From NCBI GenBank assembly GCA_019240405.1, contig JAFAYL010000025.1, forward strand, positions 1-64,000: a DNA stretch of 64,000 nucleotides. Reading direction: 5' to 3'. The notes under the pieces are model-generated. The model was not told the DNA's origin, did no database searches, and saw only the letters and a program-made list of their open reading frames with translations. Origin of the DNA: Acidobacteriaceae bacterium. Lineage in GTDB: Bacteria; Acidobacteriota; Terriglobia; Bryobacterales; Bryobacteraceae. Positions 46,063 through 55,865 of the stretch are shown here, piece after piece (within the stretch, counting starts at the first letter, position 1; each line of letters starts with the position of its first letter). The position numbers and the translations under genes were made by a program.

Positions 46063-46829
46063 CTTCTTCGATAATCGCCCCGGCTGAAATACTTCTCCAA
46101 CCATACATAGAGACAGATAAACAGATACCTGCTCCCCATCTCCTTGATCTTGAGTTTGGCTTGCCCGGTTCTGCGATTTCGCCAGGTTATCGGGATCACC
46201 GTCCAGCTATAGTCGCGCACAATCGTTTTTAGCGGGAGTTCAACTGTCAAATTGAAATGCGGCGAAAGCAAAGGACGGCAGCCATCGATGACTGACCGGC
46301 GATACGCCTTAAATGCGTTCGTCGTATCGTTCAGCCTGATGTTGAAAATCACCCGGATGAAGAAGTTCGCCAGGCGATTTACTTTCAATTTGAGCCACGG
46401 ATAATCAATCACCCCTCCGCCTTTCACAAAGCGCGAGCCGAACACCGCGTCCCAGCCCTGATTCAGCAGCTTCCAGTAGCGAACCACATCCCGGCAATCA
46501 TCCGATTCATCCGCCATCATGATCACGGCGGCGTCTCCCTTCATGTGATCAAGTCCGCACTCGATAGCCCGGCCAAATCCATGAGAACCTCCATTCCGGA
46601 CGGGCTGCAACGTCGGAACGTGCTCGCAGAGAGCCAGCAACTTTTGCCAAGTCGAATCGGTACTGCCGTCGTCAACCACGACAATTTCATGAGGAACCTG
46701 ATGAATCCGCAATTCAACGTAAAGGTGCTCAACCGTCGATGCGATGCACCCCTCTTCATCCCGCGCTGGAATAACAACGCTGAGCAGCTCGAGCGGGGGT
46801 CTGCTCGTATCCGGCGGCGTTGAGTTCAT
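46056..46829 (-). CDS. Glycosyltransferase family 2 (polyprenyl-phosphate type)
   Basis: 257 residues, started at the ATG at 46829 because it overlaps the upstream stop as ATGA. GT-A fold: LLSVVIPARDEEGCIASTVEHL, IVVVDDGSTDSTW, and MMADESDDCRDV where DPM synthases have DADLQHPPE (the DxD position is Asp-Glu-Ser-Asp). The C-terminal part has ITWRNRRTGQAKLKI, resembling dolichyl-phosphate mannose synthase-like enzymes, and a possible membrane-associated segment (YLFICLYVWLEKYF). Third gene of a leftward operon with two epimerases, so it probably transfers the sugar they make. Confidence 0.87.
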   Translation of the reverse strand: MNSTPPDTSRPPLELLSVVIPARDEEGCIASTVEHLYVELRIHQVPHEIVVVDDGSTDSTWQKLLALCEHVPTLQPVRNGGSHGFGRAIECGLDHMKGDAAVIMMADESDDCRDVVRYWKLLNQGWDAVFGSRFVKGGGVIDYPWLKLKVNRLANFFIRVIFNIRLNDTTNAFKAYRRSVIDGCRPLLSPHFNLTVELPLKTIVRDYSWTVIPITWRNRRTGQAKLKIKEMGSRYLFICLYVWLEKYFSRGDYRRSQ

Positions 46830-47893
46830 GTCGCCCCGCAGCGCGCGAGCCAATCAGGATGGCTCCGGACGTGATCGGCAATCTCTTCTAGAATGGAGCA
46901 CAGCGATCGCTTTGGCCGCCAGCCGAGATCCCCTGACGCGCGGCTAGAATCCATCACCAGCCAGGGAATGTCGTAAGGACGCGGGCGCGTATCCGCTTCA
47001 GGCTGATGCGTCCCGAATCGCTCATTGCACCAATGGGTCAATTGCGCCGGCGACATCGCATTCGATGCTCCCCCGCCGGCGTTGTAAATCGGATCCTCCG
47101 GTGGATCATTGCGCATCTGTGTTAACACGAGATCCGCAAGATCTGCTGGATGAAACGCATCCCGGACCTGATAACCGTGCCCTCCGAACCCGATGTATCG
47201 AAGCGGCCGGCGCGCGGAATGCGCGTGCAGCCAATACGAAAAGATGCCCTGCTCAGCCGTGCCGAACTGTCCGGCTCCAGCGAGCACGCCACAACGATCA
47301 ATCCAGACCGGAAATTCGAATGTCGCGCCATATTCCAGCGCCATAATTTCGGACGCCAGCTTGGTCGCACCGTAAAGAGAAACAGGCTGGCGCACCGGAA
47401 AAGATTCGCTAAGCCCGGCTTCAGTTACGCCCCTTGGAAGCGATTGGGCCGAATCGAGAACAAACCCCTGGCCCTGTTCACGAACCGGTAACGCCGACAG
47501 ATCGCGTATCGAGTAAACACGGCTGGTGCTCAAAAGCACCAAACCCGCGCGCTTCTCCCGGCAATATTCAAGCAAGTTCAACGTTCCCGCTAAATTGTGC
47601 TCCCCGAGTTGCCGCGGGCTCGCGCGCCCATCCACTCCCGCGAGAACACTGGGATTTGCTGCGGCATCAATTACCCAATCACACGCTGGAATCACCTCGA
47701 GATCGCTGCGCAAGCGCAGATCGCCGTGGAGAAACTTTATGCCCTTCGATGCGAGCTCGAGCCGGTTCCCCTCTGACCCTGGCCTTAACAGATTATCGAT
47801 TCCAAATATTTCCGCGCTGGGTAGCCCCTCAAGTATTGAAGCCGCGAGCTGGCTTCCGACGAAACCGCAGACTCCAGTAATGAAAAGTTTCAT
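46826..47893 (-). CDS. NAD-dependent epimerase/dehydratase (extended SDR)
   Basis: 355 residues. Rossmann motif [15 protein letters not shown] at residues ~7-21 (GxxGxxG), and the catalytic pair Tyr-Lys in [11 protein letters not shown]. The pattern resembles CDP-paratose/tyvelose 2-epimerases ([39 protein letters not shown]). It overlaps the genes on both sides by four bases (ATGA). It is likely the second step enzyme for an unusual deoxy- or dideoxyhexose or other nucleotide sugar; the exact substrate cannot be read. Confidence 0.85.
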   Translation of the reverse strand: MKLFITGVCGFVGSQLAASILEGLPSAEIFGIDNLLRPGSEGNRLELASKGIKFLHGDLRLRSDLEVIPACDWVIDAAANPSVLAGVDGRASPRQLGEHNLAGTLNLLEYCREKRAGLVLLSTSRVYSIRDLSALPVREQGQGFVLDSAQSLPRGVTEAGLSESFPVRQPVSLYGATKLASEIMALEYGATFEFPVWIDRCGVLAGAGQFGTAEQGIFSYWLHAHSARRPLRYIGFGGHGYQVRDAFHPADLADLVLTQMRNDPPEDPIYNAGGGASNAMSPAQLTHWCNERFGTHQPEADTRPRPYDIPWLVMDSSRASGDLGWRPKRSLCSILEEIADHVRSHPDWLARCGAT

Positions 47894-48981
47894 CCTCTGG
47901 CGCCGGCCAGGATCTCGGAAGACTTACTAAGTCGAGCCTCCCAGGAGGTGAGAATTTCTCGGAAAATATCCGTCAACGGCCGGGTTATGCTCCAGCCCGG
48001 GAAATGAGCCTTGATCTTCCGAAGATCACTGTAATAGCAGATGTGATCGCCGATCCGGTTTTCTTCGATGTAGGTGTACTTCTGCGGCTTACCCGTTAGG
48101 CTTTCCACTATATCGAAAGCCTCGAAGATCGAGCACGAGTTCTCGCGGCCGCCGCCAACGTTGTAGACCTCGCCTGAGCGAGGCGTCTTGCAAAACGCAA
48201 GAATCAGGTTAGCGACATCTTCTGAATGAATGTTGTCTCGAACCTGTTTCCCTTTATAGCCGTAAACCTTGTACTCGCGCTGCTCGATGTTGCACCGCAC
48301 CAGATAACTTAAAAAACCGTGCAGCTCGACACCTGAATGATTCGGACCGGTTAAACATCCGCCGCGCAGACAGCATGTCGGCATTCCGAAATAGCGCCCG
48401 TATTCCTGCGTCATCACGTCCGCCGCAACTTTGGACGCGCCGAACAGCGAGTGCTTGGATTGGTCAATCGAGAACGTCTCGGGAATACCGTGTTCATAGT
48501 TCGGATCGTCGTACTCCCAGCGAGTCTTGAGCTCGCGCAGCCGGATCGTGTTCGGCAGGTCGCCATAAACCTTGTTCGTCGACATAAATACGAACGGTGA
48601 CTCCCGGCACGACCTCCGCACACCCTCGAGTAGATTCAAAGTGCCCACTGCATTCGTATCGAAATCATCGAAAGGAATCGACGCTGCGCGATCGTGCGAG
48701 GGCTGCGCGGCAGTATGAACGATTGCATCTGGCTTCACCTCTGCCACGAGCCGCAGAATACTCTCTCGATTCCGAATATCGATATCAAAATGCGTGTAAT
48801 CCGGGATACTGGATTGCAGACGCTGTAAGGACCAGCGGGTATCCCCTTCCGGTCCAAAGAAAACAGCTCGCTCGTTGTTATCGATCCCAAAGATCCGATA
48901 ACCATGGCGCGCGAGATGAAGACTGACCTCGGACCCTATTAATCCGCATGATCCAGTGACGAGAGCGCGTTTAGCCGCCAT
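47890..48981 (-). CDS. NAD-dependent epimerase/dehydratase, Phe in place of catalytic Tyr
   Basis: 363 residues, first gene of the operon. Extended SDR with [18 protein letters not shown] (GxxGxxG near residues 10-16), [17 protein letters not shown] and [12 protein letters not shown]. The active-site segment reads [12 protein letters not shown]: the usual Tyr of YxxxK is Phe (codon TTC), while Lys is kept. This may be a subgroup feature or mark a non-catalytic partner of the downstream epimerase. The family assignment resembles CDP-tyvelose-epimerase-like proteins. Confidence 0.85.
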   Translation of the reverse strand: MAAKRALVTGSCGLIGSEVSLHLARHGYRIFGIDNNERAVFFGPEGDTRWSLQRLQSSIPDYTHFDIDIRNRESILRLVAEVKPDAIVHTAAQPSHDRAASIPFDDFDTNAVGTLNLLEGVRRSCRESPFVFMSTNKVYGDLPNTIRLRELKTRWEYDDPNYEHGIPETFSIDQSKHSLFGASKVAADVMTQEYGRYFGMPTCCLRGGCLTGPNHSGVELHGFLSYLVRCNIEQREYKVYGYKGKQVRDNIHSEDVANLILAFCKTPRSGEVYNVGGGRENSCSIFEAFDIVESLTGKPQKYTYIEENRIGDHICYYSDLRKIKAHFPGWSITRPLTDIFREILTSWEARLSKSSEILAGARG

Positions 48982-49044
48982 ACTAAGCCGATTTTACAAG
49001 CAGGACGCTGATTGAGGGCAGCGAAATATGAAAAACTTGGCCAA

Positions 49045-49869
49045 CTATGAAGCCACAGACGCTTCTTCCCGAACTTCGTCGGTGATGACGTCGAACTGCG
49101 TCAAGCGTGTACTGCCGAACGACGTGGTGATCGCGACATCTGCCGCGTCCCGTCCCGTAGCTATCAACACTCGTCCAATTCGTGGTTGATTGTGCCTTGC
49201 ATCAAAAGTCCACCATCTGTCTTCCAAATACACCTCGAACCAAGCGCTGAAATCCATCGGTCCAGCGGGCGGAACGCCGATATCACCCAGATAGCCGGTC
49301 GCGTAACGCGCCGGTATATTGAGCGAGCGGCAGAATGCGATCGCAAGGTGCTGGAAATCCCGGCAAACGCCGACACGCTCTGTGTAAACGTCGAGTGCTG
49401 TCTTAGTCGGACGCGCAAAATTGTAGCCAAAGACTACTTTTTGATGGACCCATGAACAGATCGCCTGAACGCGTTCCCAGCCAGGAGTAATTCCGCCGAA
49501 GAGCTCGACTGCAACATTTGAAAGCAGATCCACTTCGCAATACCGGCTGGCAAGAAGATATCGGAGATTCTCAACCGGCAGCTCGCTTATGGGAACTTCG
49601 CGCGCCGCGGGACTCTGTGCGTCAACTTCTCCCGAGTCTTCGATGAGAGTGTTGTTCCAAAGCCGGATCGCGCCTTCAGGCGCCAGAAAGCGGCAGCAAT
49701 GATTACCGAAGCTATCCGTATAATGATCAACGCTTACCTCCGGTTCGGTTCGCAACTCATCCGGCTCGCGAAGATCGCGCGCGCGCGACGGATGCACATT
49801 GAGAAGCGCCACCATGGGCGCTGGCATTGGAACTTCGAATCTGATGTCATAACCTAAGCGGATCAGCAT
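49045..49869 (-). CDS. Transglutaminase-like protein (His position replaced)
   Basis: 274 residues. N-terminal beta domain (RLGYDIRFEVPMPAPMVALLNVHPS) of the bacterial transglutaminase-like group, then the papain-like core: the nucleophile Cys in RVGVCRDFQHLAIAFCRSL, and Asp in WWTFDARHNQPR. Where the second member of this cluster has THAWVEA, this one reads DFSAWFEVYLEDRWW, so the catalytic His is Ser. It faces away from the Anbu gene across 158 bases, suggesting a shared control region. May be a peptidase with altered chemistry or a binding protein. Confidence 0.85.
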   Translation of the reverse strand: MLIRLGYDIRFEVPMPAPMVALLNVHPSRARDLREPDELRTEPEVSVDHYTDSFGNHCCRFLAPEGAIRLWNNTLIEDSGEVDAQSPAAREVPISELPVENLRYLLASRYCEVDLLSNVAVELFGGITPGWERVQAICSWVHQKVVFGYNFARPTKTALDVYTERVGVCRDFQHLAIAFCRSLNIPARYATGYLGDIGVPPAGPMDFSAWFEVYLEDRWWTFDARHNQPRIGRVLIATGRDAADVAITTSFGSTRLTQFDVITDEVREEASVAS

Positions 49870-50027
49870 AGTCGAGTCTCTCCAATGTAATGAAACGCGG
49901 GTCGAGAGAACTGACTGGGTTCACACCAGCGCGTATGGCCAGTTTATCCGAATGGTTTCTCAAACGCCGCGCCCGAAGCTGATCGATTGCAACAATAGAA
50001 AATCAGATCAGAGGGATCAGGAGGGAC

Positions 50028-50777
50028 ATGACGTACTGTTTGGGCATCGCAACCGAAGAAGGGCTCGTCATGGCATCAGATTCGCGTTCGAATGCGGGAT
50101 ACGATCAGGTGAACGTCTGCCGAAAGATGCACCTCTTCGTGCAGCCCGCCGAGCGCGTTTTCGTTATTCTGTCGAGCGGAAGTCTTTCCATCAGCCAATC
50201 AGTGGTCACATTGTTGCGCGGAGAGTTCGATGCCGGCGAAGGTCTCGCAAAGGCGTGCTCTCTTTATCAAGCAGCGCGGACCGTAGGCGATTGTGTTCGC
50301 CGCGTTTCCGAAATCGACCGCGCAGCGCTGGAGCGCGATCAATATTCATTTAATGTTCACCTGCTCCTCGGCGGCCAGGTGAAAGGGGGTGAGCCGCCGA
50401 ATTTGTACCTCATCTATCCGCAAGGGAATTTTTTGCGCGCGACTGACGATTCGCCTTACTTGCAACTCGGCGAATGCAAATACGGCCGCCCTATCCTCGA
50501 TCGCGGAATCGATTCAAGCACTGGATTGGAGGTTGCCGCAAAGTACGCGCTGCTGTCCTTCGACGCGACAATCCGCTCAAACGTCACCGTGGGGCCTCCG
50601 ATCGAAATTGTTCTCTATAAACGAGACAGCTTCGAGCTCACGCATTATCGCCGTTTTTCAGCGTCTGATAGCGATCTGAATCTGATCCATTCTTCGTGGG
50701 AGCAATCCTTGCGGCGCGCCGTTGAGCAGCTTCCACAGATTGAGTTTCGAAGTCCGCCGCCGGAGATTTCACCATGA
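50028..50777 (+). CDS. Anbu-type proteasome-related peptidase
   Basis: 249 residues, matching the predicted proteasome-type proteases (Anbu/BPH), an ancestral-like beta subunit. The protein begins MTYCLGIATEEGLVMASDSR; after Met removal Thr1, Asp17 (SDSR) and Lys32 (CRKM) are the expected catalytic residues. It is therefore likely an N-terminal threonine hydrolase forming an open helical or ring assembly in the cytosol. ATCAGGAGGGAC lies upstream. It is the first gene of a rightward group with ABM, ATP-grasp, alpha-E and transglutaminase genes. Confidence 0.93.
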   Translation: MTYCLGIATEEGLVMASDSRSNAGYDQVNVCRKMHLFVQPAERVFVILSSGSLSISQSVVTLLRGEFDAGEGLAKACSLYQAARTVGDCVRRVSEIDRAALERDQYSFNVHLLLGGQVKGGEPPNLYLIYPQGNFLRATDDSPYLQLGECKYGRPILDRGIDSSTGLEVAAKYALLSFDATIRSNVTVGPPIEIVLYKRDSFELTHYRRFSASDSDLNLIHSSWEQSLRRAVEQLPQIEFRSPPPEISP

Positions 50778-50814
50778 GTGTGTCTCACTTGCACACTTTG
50801 ACTGAGGAGGTCAC

Positions 50815-51123
50815 GTGATCGCTCGAATTTGGCACGGCTGGACAAGGCCCGAGAATGCCGATGCTTATGAAGCCATGCTCAAGCCTGAGCTTCTGCCTGG
50901 CATCAGCAAGGCGAAAGGATTCAGAGGTAGCCATCTGTTGCGCAGAGAGGCGGCAGAAGAAGTCGAATTCATCACAATGATTCTCTGGGACTCGCTCGAC
51001 GCAATTCGCGCCATTGCTGGAGAGGACTACGAAACTGCTATCATTCCCGAGGCACGGCGAAAATACCTATCCAGGTACGACGCGAAATCAACCCACTACG
51101 AAATTGTCGCAACGGTTCCATAG
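50815..51123 (+). CDS. ABM-family (dimeric alpha/beta barrel) monooxygenase-like protein
   Basis: 102 residues from a GTG preceded by TGAGGAGGT. The sequence (IARIWHGWTRPENADAYEAMLKPELLPGISKAKGFRGSHLLRRE, EFITMILWDSLDAIRAIAGEDYETAIIPEARRKYL) fits the antibiotic-biosynthesis-monooxygenase ferredoxin-like fold; such proteins include quinone-forming monooxygenases and haem-degrading enzymes. It lies between the Anbu peptidase and the ATP-grasp ligase, 37 and ~88 bases away, and is not a standard member of that cluster as I know it. Confidence 0.85.
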   Translation: MIARIWHGWTRPENADAYEAMLKPELLPGISKAKGFRGSHLLRREAAEEVEFITMILWDSLDAIRAIAGEDYETAIIPEARRKYLSRYDAKSTHYEIVATVP

Positions 51124-51211
51124 CCGTACAGACTACAAGCTATACTCGTGCTAACTGAACCGTCCGGGCTGTTCCGAGTCGAAGAGTTTCCGGTTGCAAA
51201 GGCATAGAAAC

Positions 51212-52681
51212 ATGGCAACCACTTTGGCAGAACGCGCGATCTCAACACCATTTTTCGATTACCGGATCGATACGGCCTATGATGAGATGTTCCGCTCACC
51301 CGATCGTCCCCGGCCGCATTACCGGGCCTTGCACGCGCACCTTCTAAAGCTGCCGGCTGAAGAGCTCCTGCGCAGCAAACAAGAAGCCGACCTCTCGTTC
51401 TTCAATCAGGGAATCACGTTTACTGTTTATGGCCGTAGCGAAGGCACGGAACGAATCTTTCCGCATGACCTTCTACCGCGTATCATCACAAGCGCGGAAT
51501 GGGAGATCATCGAACGTGGCCTCACCCAGCGCATCACCGCTCTCAACCTGTTTCTCAAAGACATCTACCACGAACGTCGAATTCTGAAGGACCGGGTGAT
51601 CCCTGGCGAAATCATTTATACCTGCAAGCATTTCCGCCGCCAAATGCGAGGCGTGAAGGTTACCAGAGACGTCTACGTCGCCGTTTGCGGAACCGATTTG
51701 ATCCGGCTACCCTCTGGCAAATTCGTCGTTCTCGAAGACAATCTGCGGGTTCCCAGCGGCGTCTCTTACATGCTCACTAGCCGCAGGGTGATGAAGCAGA
51801 TTTTTCCAGCGCTATTCCGCAAATGCGGCGTGCGGCCCATCGAGCAGTACAGCCAAGCGCTGCTGTCGACCTTGCGCTCGCTCGCGCCAGAAGGCCGTTC
51901 GAGCCCCACAATCGTCTTGTTAACCCCGGGCGTTTACAATTCTGCTTATTTTGAGCACGCGTATCTAGCTCGCCAAATGGGCATCGAACTGGTAGAGGGG
52001 CGGGACCTCGTGATTCACGATGACCTGGTCTACATGCGAACGACTTCAGGCCTCAAGCGTGTCGACGTGATTTATCGCCGTGTTGACGACGATTTCTTGG
52101 ATCCTCTTGCATTCCGTTCGGATTCCTCCTTAGGCGCAGCGGGACTGTTCAACGCATATCGCGCCGGAAATGTTGTGCTAGCGAATGCGCTCGGAACCGG
52201 CGTAGCAGATGATAAAGCGATCTATGCCTACGTTCCCGAGATCATCACGTACTACTTGGGCGAGGACCCGATTCTCGAGAACGTCGAGACATTCTTGATG
52301 GCCGACGAGACGCAGCGAGAGCACGTCTGCAACAATCTCGACAAGTACGTCGTCAAGGCGGTCGGCGAGTCCGGAGGATACGGCATGCTTATCGGCCCTC
52401 ACAGTTCGAAGGAACAGCAGGAACAATTTCGAGCCAGGATCTTAGAGGACCCGAGAAACTACATAGCGCAGCCAACGCTTGCGCTTTCCACTGCTCCATG
52501 CTTTACGGAGAACGGGGCGATCGAACCGCGCCACGTCGATCTCCGGCCGTACGTCTTGTTCGGCGAAAAAGTAACCATCGTCCCTGGCGGGCTTACCCGC
52601 GTAGCGCTGCGGAAGGGCTCTCTCGTCGTGAACTCGTCCCAAGGCGGCGGGTCGAAAGACACCTGGGTTCTCCAGAACTGA
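51212..52681 (+). CDS. Circularly permuted type-2 ATP-grasp protein
   Basis: 489 residues from the ATG at 51212 (an in-frame TTG at 51194 is also possible). It carries the circularly permuted ATP-grasp arrangement: an N-terminal catalytic part ([37 protein letters not shown]) followed by lobe segments ([36 protein letters not shown]) that in normal ATP-grasps come first. Such enzymes are predicted to form amide bonds between amino acids or onto peptides. 13 bases separate it from the alpha-E gene. The product is unknown. Confidence 0.92.
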   Translation: MATTLAERAISTPFFDYRIDTAYDEMFRSPDRPRPHYRALHAHLLKLPAEELLRSKQEADLSFFNQGITFTVYGRSEGTERIFPHDLLPRIITSAEWEIIERGLTQRITALNLFLKDIYHERRILKDRVIPGEIIYTCKHFRRQMRGVKVTRDVYVAVCGTDLIRLPSGKFVVLEDNLRVPSGVSYMLTSRRVMKQIFPALFRKCGVRPIEQYSQALLSTLRSLAPEGRSSPTIVLLTPGVYNSAYFEHAYLARQMGIELVEGRDLVIHDDLVYMRTTSGLKRVDVIYRRVDDDFLDPLAFRSDSSLGAAGLFNAYRAGNVVLANALGTGVADDKAIYAYVPEIITYYLGEDPILENVETFLMADETQREHVCNNLDKYVVKAVGESGGYGMLIGPHSSKEQQEQFRARILEDPRNYIAQPTLALSTAPCFTENGAIEPRHVDLRPYVLFGEKVTIVPGGLTRVALRKGSLVVNSSQGGGSKDTWVLQN

Positions 52682-52694
52682 GGCGGTCTAAGAG

Positions 52695-53630
52695 ATGCTC
52701 TCGCGAGTAGCTGACAGCCTCTATTGGATGAGCCGCTATTTCGAGCGCGCAGATCACTGCGCCCGGGTTTTGGAAGCAAACTACAACCTGATGTTGAATC
52801 CAACCAAGCCCTCGACCGAGCAGCGATGGAACCGCATTGCGGCATGCCTGGGACTTGGTTCCGATGCCGCCGGGCTTGATCCGCAGACCGCCATTTTGAG
52901 GCTTACCTGCGATTCGAGTAATCGCTCCTCCATCATTTCCTGCCTTGCCAGCGCGCGAGAGAACGCCAGTCAAATCCGTGAGCAGATCAGCTCCGAGATG
53001 TGGGAGCGCCTGAATCAGCTTTACCACGAAGTCAGGCAATTCAGCACCCGAACCGAAAACGATTCGGAGCCGCTGCCGCTCTTGACCGCCGTTCGCGAAG
53101 GCGCTTATAAGTTTCATGGCGTAACTGACGGAACCATCAGCCACGGAGAAGGCTGGCAATTCATTCAATTTGGGAAGTATATGGAGCGAGCATGCGCGCT
53201 CTCGATTCTTCTGGACGCCCATTTCTCGGCGTCAGCAGGCGCAGACGACCTCGATTGGGTCGGCCTGTTAGTGAGTTGCTCCGCTTTTGAGGCTTATTGT
53301 AAGGTGTACACGGCTGATTTAAAGCCTGACCACGTGGCTGAATTTCTCCTCTTCAGCCCTGAGTTTCCTTACTCCGTTCGATACTCGGCGGACCGCATGG
53401 GCACGGCGCTCGAAGCCATAAAGCAGACTTCTGCCGTTCGAAAAACTAGCCGGATCGAGCGACTTATAGGCATGCTGCGCTCCTCGCTCTCTTACGTTCA
53501 AATTGATGAGATCATCGCGCGGGATTTGCATCGATACCTTAACAGTGTGATCGAGCAGTGCCGAAGGCTCCATGCCGCAGTACATGAGCTGTACATCGGC
53601 TATCCAATCGAGGCTGCGCTGGGGGCCTGA
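52695..53630 (+). CDS. Alpha-E domain protein
   Basis: 311 residues, all-helical. The start MLSRVADSLYWMSRYFERADHCARVLEAN and the internal GYIERACALSILLDAHF-like KYMERACALSILLDAHF mark the alpha-E domain, found almost always beside circularly permuted ATP-grasp genes. It contains conserved glutamates and arginines but no known catalytic fold; it is presumed to be a partner of the ligase. Its stop overlaps the next ATG by one base (TGATG). Confidence 0.92.
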   Translation: MLSRVADSLYWMSRYFERADHCARVLEANYNLMLNPTKPSTEQRWNRIAACLGLGSDAAGLDPQTAILRLTCDSSNRSSIISCLASARENASQIREQISSEMWERLNQLYHEVRQFSTRTENDSEPLPLLTAVREGAYKFHGVTDGTISHGEGWQFIQFGKYMERACALSILLDAHFSASAGADDLDWVGLLVSCSAFEAYCKVYTADLKPDHVAEFLLFSPEFPYSVRYSADRMGTALEAIKQTSAVRKTSRIERLIGMLRSSLSYVQIDEIIARDLHRYLNSVIEQCRRLHAAVHELYIGYPIEAALGA

Positions 53631-54592
53631 TGTTTTACGCAATCCGGCATTTTACGCGTTATCGATACAGCCGCCCCATTTGGCAGAGCATGATGGAGGT
53701 GCGCATGCATCCGCGGAGCGAGCACATGCAGCGTTGTTTTACGTTTCAGCTCTCGGTAAGCCCGCGCGCCCGAATCTTCTCTTATGCGGACCACCTGGGG
53801 AACTTGGTCCATCACTTTGATATTCCGGAGCAGCACAACCAGCTCACCATCGTCGCCGACGCGCTCGTCGACGTGGACGCTCCCGAGCCCCTGCCAACAG
53901 CGCTGGGCTCAGAAGCATGGAGCGAGATCGATGACATCATCGATCGAGAGGACTACTGGGACATGCTTATGCCCAGCCATTTCGCCCGGACATCGCCGGA
54001 GCTGGAAGCTTTGGCTGCCGAGTTTGGCGTTGATAAACGCAATGGGCATGATCCCTTGCAACTGCTCATGACGGTGAACTCGCGTCTCTATGAGGGCTTC
54101 TCTTACGTCAAAAAGAGCACTTCGGTCGACTCGCCCATCGAAGATGCCCTTCGATCCCGGCAAGGCGTTTGCCAGGATTTCGCGCACATTATGATTGCCT
54201 TGGTGCGCAACTTGCGAATCCCGTGCCGGTATGTGAGCGGCTATCTCCATCACGATGCGTCACACATCGATCGCTCTGCCGAAGGCGCCACACACGCCTG
54301 GGTGGAGGCGCTGCTGCCGGGCTTGGGATGGATGGGGTTCGATCCGACCAACAATCTGATTGCGGGCGGACGCCATATTCGAACCGCAATCGGCCGGGAT
54401 TACGCAGACGTGCCCCCAACAGTGGGCACGATGAAAGGCTCGGCTGACACTGAGCTGCAAGTGCGCGTCAGAGTAACGCCATCGGAGGCGGTACTGCCAC
54501 CCGATCAGGAGTTCGCCGCGGATGAAGAATGGTCCCGCTTTCTCGAAACAAATCAGGAAGCTGAAGTACAGCAGGGGCAGCAACAGCAATAG
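53630..54592 (+). CDS. Transglutaminase-like peptidase with intact triad
   Basis: 320 residues. N-terminal beta domain (MFYAIRHFTRYRYSRPIWQSMMEVRMHPRS) then the papain-like core: Cys181 in GVCQDFAHIMIALVR, His222 in THAWVEALLPG and Asp238 in GFDPTNN, a complete triad. The C-terminus has a glutamine-rich tail. In clusters with ATP-grasp and alpha-E it is predicted to release or process the peptide made by the ligase. Start overlaps the alpha-E stop. Confidence 0.92.
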   Translation: MFYAIRHFTRYRYSRPIWQSMMEVRMHPRSEHMQRCFTFQLSVSPRARIFSYADHLGNLVHHFDIPEQHNQLTIVADALVDVDAPEPLPTALGSEAWSEIDDIIDREDYWDMLMPSHFARTSPELEALAAEFGVDKRNGHDPLQLLMTVNSRLYEGFSYVKKSTSVDSPIEDALRSRQGVCQDFAHIMIALVRNLRIPCRYVSGYLHHDASHIDRSAEGATHAWVEALLPGLGWMGFDPTNNLIAGGRHIRTAIGRDYADVPPTVGTMKGSADTELQVRVRVTPSEAVLPPDQEFAADEEWSRFLETNQEAEVQQGQQQQ

Positions 54593-54684
54593 TTGCTTTC
54601 CTAAGTGATTTAGCAGTACGTCAATGGAGCCGCTCGATCATTCCGCAACTTGCCATTACAGTCAAGATCATTGGAGCGGTCCCT

Positions 54685-55626
54685 TCAGCGGATTGAAACG
54701 GCTGGTTCTCCATCAGAAATTTTCAACGCGGATTTCTCCACGGGTCCAACAAAACCGAACCGTCGCGTGAGTTCGAAGATACCGGGAACGGCCCATTGTT
54801 TCAATTCGGGGGACAACACTAGGCGCTCGATCATGATTTCCAAATCTACCGAGATATTCACTCCGCATTCGACGTTTGGTCTAACGCACAAGGCCCGAAG
54901 CTCTCTCTCATGCTGGAACCCGTTTGCGTGCTTTATAAAGAGTGAGCCCCAAAACGCCTCGCCAGTGTATTTTTCTTTCTCTTCAGGGGGGAAATACTTA
55001 ACGGGGCTGATCGTGAGGGGTATTTGGCATTCCCGAAAGCACGAGGCTAGCCGCTGCACTGTAGACTGAATCGCGATACCGTTGCTGGGCGCGTAATCCC
55101 GCCACATCTTCAAACAATCCGCCGGGCCCATGTACCAGCAGCTAATACACGCATCATCCCTCCTCTGGCGAACCATGCAGCTCATCATTGTTTCAGCATC
55201 TATGCAGCCATGTCCGTCGAGGACGTTCTTCGGCAACTGCTTCTTTGTCTCCTCCCAGGCTCGGAGAGGCAACTGCCCTTCAGTAATGTCACTCATTGTG
55301 GATAATGGCGAAAAGTGAATTGCGCGTTTCCACAATATGGCGACTAACTGTTCGAGCGGTACATAACGCCAAATGACATCCTCTGGATTTGCATTAAAAA
55401 CACTCACAGTCTCGTGAGCGCCAAATTTCAAAATCGGTGATTCATCTGTGTCTTCTTCACCTGGAACGCGCATATCGATTATTCGAAGGATCTGTTGGCG
55501 ATTTAGTACTTGCTCACTTTCGTGCAGTTCGACGAGCGAGCTCACAAATTTCTTATCAGCGTCGCTGAGTTGACTCAGATTACTTTTCAGGTGGTAGAGC
55601 CTTTTTACCACATCAATACGTGCCAT
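54685..55626 (-). CDS. DUF2971-like protein
   Basis: 313 residues. The middle resembles DUF2971: WRYVPLEQLVAILWKRAIHFSPLSTMSD, ACISCWYMGPADCLKMWRDYAPSNGIAIQST and the later GFQHERELRALC. No signal or membrane segment, so cytosolic. Function unknown. The gene stands alone between the Anbu cluster and the cimA leader, with somewhat lower GC than its neighbours, which may mean acquisition by transfer. It is not linked to a visible partner. Confidence 0.7.
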   Translation of the reverse strand: MARIDVVKRLYHLKSNLSQLSDADKKFVSSLVELHESEQVLNRQQILRIIDMRVPGEEDTDESPILKFGAHETVSVFNANPEDVIWRYVPLEQLVAILWKRAIHFSPLSTMSDITEGQLPLRAWEETKKQLPKNVLDGHGCIDAETMMSCMVRQRRDDACISCWYMGPADCLKMWRDYAPSNGIAIQSTVQRLASCFRECQIPLTISPVKYFPPEEKEKYTGEAFWGSLFIKHANGFQHERELRALCVRPNVECGVNISVDLEIMIERLVLSPELKQWAVPGIFELTRRFGFVGPVEKSALKISDGEPAVSIR

Positions 55627-55803
55627 ATGCTCTTGACTGTAGCCTATTCAAGCTGCTGTTTCTTTGGCCCGTTGGAAAGCCGCACTTACACTCGACTGAG
55701 CGAGCCGACTCATCCAGCGCTTACCAGTCCCAGCCCGAAACGGCGAGGATAGAGCCTTAATAAGTCCTCACCAACGCCGGAGGCTCAGAGCACTAAGATC
55801 TAT

Positions 55804-55832
55804 TTGCATTCCCCAAACGTGTATCCGATAAT
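55804..55832 (+). promoter_or_regulatory. Putative cimA promoter
   Basis: TTGCAT (55804-55809), a 17-base spacer, GATAAT (55827-55832). The start point would be near 55839, ahead of the leader peptide. An 8-bp inverted repeat TTTGCATT / AATGCAAA (55803-55810 and 55830-55837) spans both boxes and could be an operator. Confidence 0.55.
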
Positions 55833-55865
55833 GCAAAATAGTCAGTAGAACTGACGCTTATCCAC

